A DNA stretch of 14,474 nucleotides from DASROJ01 sp035646975 (GCA_035646975.1 DASROJ010000050.1:1-14474), one strand, 5' to 3'. Counted from the first letter of the stretch, positions 1 through 6,657 are shown. The notes: a model not told the origin generated them from the letters alone. Numbers and translations: made by a program.

Positions 1-919
1 GGAGAAATCGCTGACCCTCGTGCAGAGCTTCGATCCGCACGGCGTGGCCGCGCGCGATCTGCCGGAATGCCTGACGCTGCAGCTGCGGCACCTCGGGCTG
101 GCCGGCACGCGGGCCGAGCAAATCGTCCGCGAGCACATGGATTTCCTGCAGGCGCACAAGTACCAGGATATCGCCGCCCGGCTGGGCTGCACGGTCGCGG
201 AGGTGCAGGAGGAAGTCGAGATCATCCGCCACCTCGATCCGAGCCCGGGCCTGAAGTACAACAACGCCCGCTCGCAGTACGTCACCCCCGACGTCTATGT
301 CCTGAAGGACGACCTGGGCGAGTACCGCGTGGTGCTCAACGAGGACGGCCTCCCGCGTCTTCGCATCAGCCAGACCTACCGGAAGATGCTCGAGCGCGGA
401 GCCCAGGTGGCCGACAGGGAGGCCAAGGAGTTCGTCCGCGAAAAATTCCGCTCCGCGGTGCGTCTCATCAAGAGCCTCGACGAGCGTCAGCGAACGATCA
501 TGAAGGTCGCCGTGAGCCTCGTGAAGCACCAGCGCGACTTTCTCGATCATGGCATCGACCGGATCCGTCCGCTTCGCCTGCGCGACGTCGCCGACGACAT
601 CCAGATGCACGAATCCACCGTCAGCAGGGTGGTCCGCAACAAGTACATGTACACGCCGCGCGGCTTGTTCGAGATGCGGTACTTCTTCCATGCTTCCGTC
701 CCGGACGACCAGGGCGGGGAGGTTTCCTCGCTCAGCGTCAAGCAGAGGATCAAGGAAATCGTCGAGGGCGAAGACGGCAGCCGGCCGCTGTCGGACGCAG
801 CCCTGGTGAAGATCCTCGAGGAGCGCCATGGAATCAAAGTGGCGCGGCGAACCGTGGCCAAGTATCGTGGCGAGTTGAGAATCGGCTCTTCCACCGATCG
901 CAAGATGCCCTTTGCCTGA
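1..919 (+). CDS. rpoN: RNA polymerase sigma-54 factor, C-terminal part (5' end outside window)
   Basis: Sigma-54 directs core RNA polymerase to -24/-12 promoters and needs an AAA+ activator to open DNA. The reading frame is open from base 2, so the gene starts upstream. About 305 residues are visible, and roughly 170-180 N-terminal residues (the Gln-rich activator-interacting region and start of the core-binding domain) are missing compared with the usual 470-490. The visible part opens with the core-binding motif QSFDPHGVAARDLPECL. A helix-turn-helix follows at bases 578-655 (LRDVADDIQMHESTVSRVV). The RpoN box ARRTVAKYR lies at bases 842-868, 16 codons before the stop. This box recognises the -24 element and is diagnostic. 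hpf begins 7 bases after the stop, the usual neighbour in many bacteria. The ATG-less left edge is due only to the window boundary, and nothing suggests a broken gene. Confidence 0.97.
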   Translation, partial: EKSLTLVQSFDPHGVAARDLPECLTLQLRHLGLAGTRAEQIVREHMDFLQAHKYQDIAARLGCTVAEVQEEVEIIRHLDPSPGLKYNNARSQYVTPDVYVLKDDLGEYRVVLNEDGLPRLRISQTYRKMLERGAQVADREAKEFVREKFRSAVRLIKSLDERQRTIMKVAVSLVKHQRDFLDHGIDRIRPLRLRDVADDIQMHESTVSRVVRNKYMYTPRGLFEMRYFFHASVPDDQGGEVSSLSVKQRIKEIVEGEDGSRPLSDAALVKILEERHGIKVARRTVAKYRGELRIGSSTDRKMPFA

Positions 920-926
920 GGCGCGC

Positions 927-1487
927 ATGAAACTGGATATCACCGGCCGCAACATCGAGATCACCCCGGCAATCAGGGACTTCACGCAGGAAAAGCTTTC
1001 CAAGCTGGATAAATGGCTCGACGAGGTCGACGAGGCGCATGTGGTCCTGTTCGTCGAGAAGCACCGCCACAAGGCCGAGATCGTCGTCAAGGGCAGACAC
1101 CACACCCTGGCCGGTACCGATGAGACCGGCGACATGTTCGCTTCCATCGGCAACGCCGTGGAGAAGATAGAAAAACAGGCTCGCCGCGAGAAAGACAAGG
1201 ACAGCGGCAGGAGAAAGCACGCGAAGTCCACGGCGCGCATCTCGGAAATCGTCGAACCCGCCCCCGAAGGGAGCGACGATGGACACCGCGCGGCCAGACG
1301 TCGTCCACGAGTCATCCGAAGCAATGACGATTTCAAGATGAAACCGATGTCGGTGGAAGACGCGACGATGCAGTTCGTCGATTCCGAGCGTGAGTTCCTG
1401 GTCTACCGGGATGCCCGCTCCCAGCGGATAAGCGTCATGTACCGGCGCAAGGACGGGCACCTCGGGCTGATCGAGCCCGAGGGCTGA
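927..1487 (+). CDS. hpf: Long-form ribosome hibernation promoting factor (HPF)
   Basis: HPF binds the 30S decoding channel in stationary phase. The long form dimerises through its C-terminal domain to make inactive 100S ribosomes. The protein is 186 aa, typical of the long form. Residues 1-95 are the RaiA/YfiA-like fold (starts MKLDITGRNIEITPAIRDF). Residues about 96-130 are a basic, charged linker. Residues about 131-186 are the dimerisation domain, with the typical run KPMSVEDATMQF, then VYRDA and YRRKDGHLGLIEPE. I chose ATG 927 because GAGG at 918-921 sits 5 bases upstream. A TTG at 912 would extend the frame by 5 codons into the rpoN stop region and has no better site. The rpoN-hpf order is conserved in many Proteobacteria and Acidobacteriota. 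Here the usual downstream ptsN/hprK/rapZ genes do not follow. Confidence 0.96.
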   Translation: MKLDITGRNIEITPAIRDFTQEKLSKLDKWLDEVDEAHVVLFVEKHRHKAEIVVKGRHHTLAGTDETGDMFASIGNAVEKIEKQARREKDKDSGRRKHAKSTARISEIVEPAPEGSDDGHRAARRRPRVIRSNDDFKMKPMSVEDATMQFVDSEREFLVYRDARSQRISVMYRRKDGHLGLIEPEG

Positions 1488-1524
1488 GCCTCGCCGGAAA
1501 GCCCCGCCCCGCCTGATACGCACC

Positions 1525-1554
1525 TTGACAGTGAATTATCGCCGCTGTTAGGAT
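1525..1554 (+). promoter_or_regulatory. Candidate sigma-70 promoter with extended -10 for the acyl-CoA operon
   Basis: A perfect -35 TTGACA lies at 1525-1530. After an 18-base spacer comes TAGGAT at 1549-1554 (4 of 6 matches to TATAAT). It is preceded by TGT at 1546-1548, giving an extended -10 (TGn). Transcription would start near 1561, about 40 bases before the small ORF at 1600 and 185 before the first dehydrogenase. This lies in the only sizeable non-coding gap of the window (1488-1599), and local AT content rises here. It is the most credible promoter I see, but is not experimentally supported. Confidence 0.55.
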
Positions 1555-1606
1555 GCCTGCCTATCTGTCAAACTTTTCAGAGACTTAACGTAGATTCCGA
1601 TGTCAA
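1525..1606 (+). repeat. TTGACAG / CTGTCAA inverted repeat spanning the candidate promoter
   Basis: TTGACAG at 1525-1531 (overlapping the -35) is matched by its exact reverse complement CTGTCAA at 1565-1571. The two half-sites are 40 bases apart and flank the -10 and predicted start. A third TGTCAA occurs at 1601-1606, overlapping the small-ORF start codon. Widely spaced half-sites around a promoter could bind a repressor by looping. Chance occurrence of 6-7-mers is possible, so this is tentative. Confidence 0.3.
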
Positions 1607-1749
1607 CAACTCTGATTAGCGCACCGCCGGGAACGGAGGACACGGCCCGCACGCTCGACCGCCTGTTTCATGATGCGGCCGGCGCCGGTTCCGTCCGGTT
1701 CCATCCCCCCGATGCCAGCCGACAGGACGACCAGGGAGCCAGCCGATGA
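1600..1749 (+). CDS. Small ORF of unknown function (49 aa), overlapping the first dehydrogenase
   Basis: ATG 1600 opens a 49-codon frame ending at TGA 1747-1749. That stop overlaps the ATG (1746) of the next gene in an ATGA arrangement, which suggests translational coupling. An in-frame stop at 1591-1593 leaves ATG 1600 as the only ATG start. No good Shine-Dalgarno is visible upstream (AGATTCCG precedes the start). The predicted peptide begins MSTTLISAPPGTEDTARTL and contains RLFHDAAGAGSVRF. It is mostly hydrophilic, with no signal peptide, membrane segment or metal motif, and I do not recognise it. Most codons after codon 11 end in G or C, as in neighbouring genes. It could be a real small protein, a leader peptide that sets translation of the operon, or a chance frame in the 5' leader. 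Evidence for expression is only positional. Confidence 0.35.
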   Translation: MSTTLISAPPGTEDTARTLDRLFHDAAGAGSVRFHPPDASRQDDQGASR

Positions 1750-2891
1750 GGATGGAGCTCGACGACGAACACAGGATGTTGAGGCAGAGCATTCGAGAAT
1801 TCGCCGAGTCCGAGATCCGGCCGAAGGCCGCTGAATACGATCGAACACGCAAGTTTCCCCACGACGAGGTCAGGAAGTGCGCCGATCTCGGTCTGATGGG
1901 CGTGATGATCCCGGAGGAATGGGGCGGGTCCGGCATGGACTCTCTTTCGTACGTCATCGTCATCGAGGAAATCTCCCGGGCGGATGCGTCGCTTGGCGTC
2001 ATCCTCTCGGTGAACAACTCGCTTTATTCTCATCCGATATCCAGGTTCGGAACCCCCGAGCAGAAGACGAAGTACCTTCGGCCTTTCGCCGCCGGCGAGA
2101 AGATCGGCTGCTACTGCCTCACGGAGCCGGATGCCGGCTCGGATGCGGGCAGTCTGCGCACGCAGGCGAAGCTGCAGGGTGACAAATGGATCCTCAACGG
2201 AAGCAAGGTCTTCGTCACGAACGGCATCGCCGCCGACGCGGCCATCGTCTATGCGAAGACAGACCCCGCCGCGCCCTCTTCGAAGGGAATCTCGGCCTTC
2301 ATCGTCGAAAAGGACTTCGCGGGATACAGCACCGGAAAACCCGAGACCAAGCTCGGCATCACCTCTTCCGGCTCCGTCGAGATCGTGCTGCAGAACTGCG
2401 AGGTGCCGAAGGAGAACCTGCTGGGCGAGGTCAACAAGGGGTTCGGCATCGCGCTGCACACGCTGGACGGCGGGCGGATAGGGATCGCGGCCCAGGGGCT
2501 CGGCATCGCGCAGGGAGCCTTCGACGAAGCGCTCAGATACTCGAAGGAGCGCAGGCAGTTCGGCGTGCCGATCTCCGATCACCAGGTGATCCAGTTTTAT
2601 CTCGCCGACATGGCCACCGAAATCGACGCCGCGCGCCTGCTGGCCTATCGCGCCGCGCGGGCCAAGGACACGCAGGAGCGGTACACGCTCGAGGCGTCGA
2701 TGGCCAAGCTGTTCTGCGCGGAAGTGGCCAACCGGGTCGCCTACAAGGCGGTCCAGATATTCGGCGGTTACGGCTATATCAACGAGTATCCGGTGGAACG
2801 GTACTTCCGGGACGCCAGAATCTGCGAGCTGTACGAAGGCACCTCGGAGATACAGCGGCTCGTGATCTCCGGTCAGATCCTCAAGGGTTGA
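1746..2891 (+). CDS. Acyl-CoA dehydrogenase 1 (short-chain/butyryl-CoA type)
   Basis: FAD-dependent alpha,beta-dehydrogenation of an acyl-CoA, passing electrons to electron-transfer flavoprotein in the cytoplasm. Length is 381 aa, normal for the bacterial family (about 380). Family signature 1 is at residues 122-133 (CYCLTEPDAGSD). Signature 2 is at about 337-356 (QIFGGYGYINEYPVERYF). The catalytic base is E364 in YEGTSEIQR near the C-terminus, the position used by short- and medium-chain enzymes; long-chain and isovaleryl types put it elsewhere. The start at ATG 1746 has AGGGAG at 1733-1738, 7 bases upstream. The alternative ATG 1752 has none at proper distance. The gene sits 15 bases before a second dehydrogenase and upstream of an isobutyryl-CoA-type mutase. 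I infer a C4 substrate such as butyryl-CoA or isobutyryl-CoA. Exact chain length cannot be read from sequence alone. Confidence 0.93.
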   Translation: MRMELDDEHRMLRQSIREFAESEIRPKAAEYDRTRKFPHDEVRKCADLGLMGVMIPEEWGGSGMDSLSYVIVIEEISRADASLGVILSVNNSLYSHPISRFGTPEQKTKYLRPFAAGEKIGCYCLTEPDAGSDAGSLRTQAKLQGDKWILNGSKVFVTNGIAADAAIVYAKTDPAAPSSKGISAFIVEKDFAGYSTGKPETKLGITSSGSVEIVLQNCEVPKENLLGEVNKGFGIALHTLDGGRIGIAAQGLGIAQGAFDEALRYSKERRQFGVPISDHQVIQFYLADMATEIDAARLLAYRAARAKDTQERYTLEASMAKLFCAEVANRVAYKAVQIFGGYGYINEYPVERYFRDARICELYEGTSEIQRLVISGQILKG

Positions 2892-2906
2892 AAGGCGGCT
2901 CGCGCG

Positions 2907-4058
2907 ATGGATTTCACCCTCACCGAAGAGCAGTCGATGCTGCGGGACATGGTCCGCGATTTCGCCGACCGCGAGATGGCTCCGGTCATCGCGGGCTTCG
3001 AGCGGCGATCCGAGTATCCCGCGTCGATCATCCGCAAGCTGGGCGAGCTGGGGATCCTCGGCATGACCATTCCCGAGGAGCACGGCGGCACGGCATTCGA
3101 CTCGGTTTCAATCTGCCTGGCGATGGAGGAGATCGCGCGGGTCTGCGCGTCCACCGGAGTCACCGTGAGCGTCCACAACTCCGCCTGCGCCGCGCCGCTG
3201 GTCAGGTTCGGCAGCAAGGCCCAGAAGCAGCGGTACCTTCCCGCCATGGCCAGAGGCGACATCATCGGCGGGTTCGCCCTGACGGAGCCGGGCTGCGGCT
3301 CGGACGCGTCGGCGCTCGAAACACGGGCGGTGCGCAGGGGAGATCGCTACGTCCTCAATGGCACCAAGTCCTGGATCACCAACGCCCGGATCGGCGGACT
3401 GTTCGTCCTGATGGCGGTGACCGACCCCTCGGCAGGCTCGCGTGGCATCACGGCCTTCCTGCTCGAGCCTTCGATGCCGGGGTTCTCGTTCGGCAAGGAC
3501 GAAGAGAAAATGGGACTGCGTTGCTCGATCACCGGCATGATCACTCTGACCGATTGCGAAGTGCCGGCGGAAAACATGCTCGGGGAGGAGGGAATGGGGC
3601 TTCGCGTGGCCTTTTCCACGCTCGATGGCGGCCGGATCGGGATCGCCGCGCAGTCGGTGGGCATCGCCCGCGGCGCATTCGAAGAAGCGCGCCGGTACGC
3701 GCTCGCGCGCAAGGCCTTCGGCCAGACGATCACGTCGTTCCAGGCAATCCGTTTCATGCTCGCCGACATGGCGATGGAGATCGACGCGGCCCGGCTGCTC
3801 ACCTGGCGCGCGGCCAGCGCGAAGGACGCGGCGGGGCCTGGTGGCGGGGATTTTTCCCGGGAGGCGTCCATGGCCAAGCTGTACGCGTCGGAGATGGCCA
3901 ACAGGGTCTGCTACCGCGCGGTGCAGATCCACGGGGGTTACGGCTTCTCGAAGGAATACAGCGTCGAACGCTATTACCGCGATGCCAGGGTGACGACCAT
4001 CTATGAGGGCACCTCCGAGATCCAGAGACACATCATCGCGCGCAAGCTGCTGGCGTAG
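2907..4058 (+). CDS. Acyl-CoA dehydrogenase 2
   Basis: A second FAD-dependent acyl-CoA dehydrogenase of 383 aa, paralogous to the upstream gene. It starts MDFTLTEEQSMLRDMVRDF, the standard N-terminal helix. Signature 1 is FALTEPGCGSD at residues 123-133. Signature 2 is the QIHGGYGFSKEYSVERYYRD segment at about 340-359. The catalytic base is E367 in YEGTSEIQR. A short Gly-rich insertion (AGPGGGDFS, near residues 310-318) before EASMAKL is absent from the first copy. The only candidate ribosome site is AAAGG at 2891-2895, 11 bases upstream, which is weak and suggests coupling to the preceding gene. Two dehydrogenases beside an isobutyryl-CoA-type mutase could split the straight and branched C4 acyl-CoA (butyryl and isobutyryl). 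That division is inference. Confidence 0.93.
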   Translation: MDFTLTEEQSMLRDMVRDFADREMAPVIAGFERRSEYPASIIRKLGELGILGMTIPEEHGGTAFDSVSICLAMEEIARVCASTGVTVSVHNSACAAPLVRFGSKAQKQRYLPAMARGDIIGGFALTEPGCGSDASALETRAVRRGDRYVLNGTKSWITNARIGGLFVLMAVTDPSAGSRGITAFLLEPSMPGFSFGKDEEKMGLRCSITGMITLTDCEVPAENMLGEEGMGLRVAFSTLDGGRIGIAAQSVGIARGAFEEARRYALARKAFGQTITSFQAIRFMLADMAMEIDAARLLTWRAASAKDAAGPGGGDFSREASMAKLYASEMANRVCYRAVQIHGGYGFSKEYSVERYYRDARVTTIYEGTSEIQRHIIARKLLA

Positions 4059-4088
4059 GTCCGGCACCACCGAACCTGGAGACGAGTC

Positions 4089-5789
4089 ATGGCGAAGACA
4101 CCGAAGGAACCGACTGAATCGCAGGTGATGCCGCGCGGCAAACAGAGATGGGTCGAAGAGACCCTCAGGCCGGCGCTCGAAAAGAATCCGGAGCGGCCCG
4201 GACCCTTCACGACGGTATCCGATTTCCCCATCGAACGTCTGGCCACCTCGGAGGATCTCGCCGACTTCGATCCCGAACGCGACCTCGCCATGCCCGGGGA
4301 GTATCCGTACACCCGGGGTGTGCACCCCACGATGTACCGCGGCAAGCTCTGGACGATGCGCCAGTTCTCCGGGTTCGGCAACGCCCGTCACACCAACGAG
4401 AGATACAAGTACCTCCTGAGCCAGGGGCAGACCGGGTTGTCGGTGGCGTTCGATCTGCCGACGCTGATGGGGCGCGATTCGGACGACCCGATGGCGCTCG
4501 GCGAGGTGGGACGCGAGGGTGTGGCGATCGACTCGCTTGCCGACATGGAGACGTTGTTCGAGGGCATCCCGCTCGACCGCATCTCGACGTCGATGACGAT
4601 CAATTCTCCCGCGGCGATTCTCTTCGCGATGTACCTGGCGGTGGCGGACAAGCAGGGAGTCGCCTACGACAAGCTGGACGGGACGATCCAGAACGACATT
4701 CTGAAGGAATACATCGCCCAGAAGGAGTGGATCTACCCGCCGCGGCCGAGCCTGCGGATCATCACGGACATCATGGCCTTCTGCGCGCGCAGCGTGCCGC
4801 GCTGGAACACGATCAGCGTCAGCGGGTATCACATCCGCGAGGCCGGCTCGACGGCGGTGCAGGAGCTGGCATTCACGCTGGCCGACGGGATTGGCTACGT
4901 TCAGGCCGGTGTCGAGGCTGGTCTCGACGTCGACGCCTTCGCCCCGCGGCTTTCCTTCTTCTTCAACTCGCACAACGATTTCTTCGAGGAGCTGTGCAAG
5001 CTCAGGGCGGCGCGGCGCATCTGGGCGCGCGTGATGCGCGAGCGATTCGGCGCGAAGGATCCGCGCTCGTGGAAGCTGCGCACCCACGTCCAGACCGCCG
5101 GCTGCAGCCTCACGGCACAGCAGCCGTACAACAACATCGTCCGGGTGACCGTGCAGGCGCTCGCCGCCGTGCTCGGGGGCACGCAGTCGCTTCACACGAA
5201 CTCGATGGACGAGACGCTGGCGCTGCCCAGCGAGATGGCCGTCACCATCGCGCTGAGAACGCAGCAGATCATCGCAGAGGAGAGCGGCGTGCCCAACAGC
5301 GTCGACCCGCTGGCCGGCTCCTGGTTCGTGGAAAACCTGACCAGCAGGATGGAAGCCGCGGCGCTGGACTACATCCGCCGCATCGACGAGATGGGTGGCA
5401 TCGTCGACGCGATCGAGGCGGGGTTCCCGCAGCGTGAGATCGCCGAAGCTTCCTATCACTACCAGATGCAGATCGACCAGGGCGAGAAGTCGATCGTCGG
5501 AGTCAACAAGTACGTCGCCTCGAAGGACGACGAATCGCACAAGATTCCCATTCTCAAGATCGACATGTCCGTGGAGCGGGACCAGCTCGAAGGACTCAGG
5601 AAGCTCCGTCGGGATCGGGACGACGGCCGGCTCAGGAAGGCCCTCGCCGATCTGGAGCGGGCCGCCAGGGGCGGCGACAACCTGATGCCGCGCATCCTCG
5701 AGTCGGTCAAGGCGTACGCCACAGTGGGTGAAATCTGCACCTGCCTGAAGGGTGTCTTCGGAGAATACCGTGAGCAACCCGTACTCTAG
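4089..5789 (+). CDS. icmA: Isobutyryl-CoA mutase-type large subunit (methylmalonyl-CoA mutase family)
   Basis: Catalytic TIM-barrel subunit of an adenosylcobalamin-dependent acyl-CoA mutase. Length is 566 aa, the size of stand-alone large subunits that pair with a separate B12-binding protein. The family blocks YPYTRGVHPTMYRG, TGLSVAFDLPT, GTIQNDILKEY and SVSGYHIREAG are all present. The catalytic Tyr/His pair is Y247-H248. Pocket residues decide the substrate. Where Propionibacterium methylmalonyl-CoA mutase has Tyr89 and Arg207 (118 apart), this protein has F93 and Q211 (also 118 apart), with A120 between. Phe/Ala/Gln is the isobutyryl-CoA mutase pattern. Arg, which holds the methylmalonyl carboxylate, is missing. 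The likely reaction is isobutyryl-CoA to n-butyryl-CoA and back. ATG 4089 has GGAG at 4078-4081, 7 bases upstream. The gene overlaps the small subunit. Automated annotation would likely say methylmalonyl-CoA mutase. Confidence 0.88.
   Translation: MAKTPKEPTESQVMPRGKQRWVEETLRPALEKNPERPGPFTTVSDFPIERLATSEDLADFDPERDLAMPGEYPYTRGVHPTMYRGKLWTMRQFSGFGNARHTNERYKYLLSQGQTGLSVAFDLPTLMGRDSDDPMALGEVGREGVAIDSLADMETLFEGIPLDRISTSMTINSPAAILFAMYLAVADKQGVAYDKLDGTIQNDILKEYIAQKEWIYPPRPSLRIITDIMAFCARSVPRWNTISVSGYHIREAGSTAVQELAFTLADGIGYVQAGVEAGLDVDAFAPRLSFFFNSHNDFFEELCKLRAARRIWARVMRERFGAKDPRSWKLRTHVQTAGCSLTAQQPYNNIVRVTVQALAAVLGGTQSLHTNSMDETLALPSEMAVTIALRTQQIIAEESGVPNSVDPLAGSWFVENLTSRMEAAALDYIRRIDEMGGIVDAIEAGFPQREIAEASYHYQMQIDQGEKSIVGVNKYVASKDDESHKIPILKIDMSVERDQLEGLRKLRRDRDDGRLRKALADLERAARGGDNLMPRILESVKAYATVGEICTCLKGVFGEYREQPVL
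5760..5772 (+). promoter_or_regulatory. Ribosome binding site and GTG start of the small mutase subunit
   Basis: GGAG at 5760-5763 lies 6 bases before GTG 5770 and fixes this start, inside the last codons of the large subunit. An in-frame GTG at 5752 would add 6 residues but has no comparable site. Confidence 0.6.
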
Positions 5790-6222
5790 CCAGAGCAAAT
5801 CAGCCACGACGGCGACACCGGAGCGAAAGCTGCGCCTGCTGGTCGGCAAGGTGGGCCTGGACGGCCACGATCGCGGGGTGAAGATCGTCGCGCGGGCGCT
5901 CAGGGACGCCGGCTTCGAGGTGATCTACACGGGGCTTCATCAGACACCGGAGATGGTCGTCAGCACCGCCATCCAGGAGGATGTCGATGCCGTTTCGCTG
6001 TCGATCCTCTCGGGGGCGCACATGACCCTGCTGCCCCGGGTCATCGAGCTTCTCAAGCAGGGGGGTGGGGCCGACATCGCGGTGTTCGCGGGAGGAATCA
6101 TACCGGACGACGACATCGCTGAGCTCAAGCAGCTCGGCGTCCTGGAGATCTTCACGCCGGGGGCCTCGACGAAGGACATCATCGAGTTCGTTCGCACCCG
6201 GATCCATCCGCGACGCTCGTGA
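5770..6222 (+). CDS. icmB: Cobalamin-binding small subunit of acyl-CoA mutase (IcmB-like)
   Basis: B12-binding Rossmann-like subunit that carries adenosylcobalamin for the large subunit. Length is 150 aa from GTG 5770, or 156 aa if translation began at GTG 5752. The base-off/His-on motif DxHxxG appears as DGHDRG in the block GKVGLDGHDRGVKIVARAL, with the His as lower cobalt ligand. The SLSILSG block and the later AGGIIP block line the nucleotide-tail pocket. About 19 hydrophilic N-terminal residues (Ser/Thr-rich) precede the fold and may be a docking tail. The gene overlaps the large subunit by 20 bases, which supports stoichiometric coupled translation. By itself this subunit cannot separate isobutyryl-CoA from methylmalonyl-CoA mutase. 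The assignment rests on its partner. Confidence 0.9.
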   Translation: MSNPYSSQSKSATTATPERKLRLLVGKVGLDGHDRGVKIVARALRDAGFEVIYTGLHQTPEMVVSTAIQEDVDAVSLSILSGAHMTLLPRVIELLKQGGGADIAVFAGGIIPDDDIAELKQLGVLEIFTPGASTKDIIEFVRTRIHPRRS

Positions 6223-6229
6223 AAGGCAT

Positions 6230-6250
6230 CCCGCCGACCGGGTCGGCGGG
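6230..6250 (+). terminator. GC-rich hairpin after the mutase genes, terminator-like but without a T-run
   Basis: CCCGCCGAC at 6230-6238 pairs perfectly with GTCGGCGGG at 6242-6250 around a 3-base loop (CGG). It starts 7 bases after the small-subunit stop and ends 14 bases before the next start codon. No T-tract follows, so it is not a standard intrinsic terminator. It may mark the operon end, attenuate read-through or protect the 3' end of the mutase message. Confidence 0.35.
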
Positions 6251-6264
6251 GGACTGAGGTCGTC

Positions 6265-6657
6265 ATGCAGGTGCTCCTGTTCGATCTGGGGGGCGTCATC
6301 TACGCCTTGAAGCTCGAGGCGGTCGAGAGGATACTGGGTCTCGGCGACGTGATTCCGCCCGCCAGCCGGACGGTGGATCTGGCCCGGTTCCTCGGGATCG
6401 ATCCGGTGGCCGGGGCGCATACCGCGGTGCTTGCGGGTGGGGAGGTGGCCGTCGTCATGGGTCTTCCCCTGGGCGCGACCAGGATCGACCCATCGTGGAT
6501 TCTCCCTCTACCCGGTTATATGTTTGAGTCGGATCGCCCGCCATTCCGCGGCCTGATCGATGTGCCGGCGCGGGGGAAAATGGGGCTCCAGGCCGGGACG
6601 CTGTTTCGGACCGGACTCCTGCTCGACGAGCAACGTCTGCGGGAGGCCGCCGGGTGA
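6265..6657 (+). CDS. CheW-like protein 1 (short, divergent)
   Basis: CheW-type proteins are cytoplasmic SH3-like adaptors joining chemoreceptors to a CheA kinase. The 130-aa product begins MQVLLFDLGGVIYALKLEAVERIL, which matches the opening strands of CheW domains. It continues with a DLARFLGID segment, an AVLAGGEVAVVMG strand pair, and a closing FRGLIDV...GLLLDEQRL typical of the family end. It is shorter than usual (about 150-170) and lacks a clear middle block (the vnlRGxxxPVxDL region), so one subdomain looks trimmed. Shortened CheW proteins exist, for example Myxococcus FrzB. ATG 6265 has GAGG at 6256-6259, 5 bases upstream. The stop overlaps the next CheW-like gene in a GTGA. No CheA or receptor gene is in the window, so its partner is unknown. 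Confidence 0.7.
   Translation: MQVLLFDLGGVIYALKLEAVERILGLGDVIPPASRTVDLARFLGIDPVAGAHTAVLAGGEVAVVMGLPLGATRIDPSWILPLPGYMFESDRPPFRGLIDVPARGKMGLQAGTLFRTGLLLDEQRLREAAG

Noticed and set aside
1478..1493. Small hairpin CGAGG...CCTCG spanning the hpf stop codon
   Set aside because: Only 5 bp with no T-run; too weak to call a terminator in DNA of this composition.
834..1523. Minus-strand frame opposite hpf
   Set aside because: Fully overlaps hpf and the end of rpoN; no domain, no ribosome site.
2186..4006. Plus-strand 606-codon frame overlapping both acyl-CoA dehydrogenases
   Set aside because: Runs in a shifted frame through two intact genes and gives a low-complexity Arg/Gly/Ala-rich product.
4089..5789. 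Annotation as methylmalonyl-CoA mutase
   Set aside because: The Tyr and Arg that define methylmalonyl-CoA specificity are replaced by Phe and Gln at the expected spacing; kept only as a family-level name.
3108..5849. Very long minus-strand open frame (913 codons) opposite the second dehydrogenase and the mutase genes
   Set aside because: Mirror of well-identified + strand genes in GC-rich DNA; the translation is Arg/His/Asp-rich with no recognisable domain.
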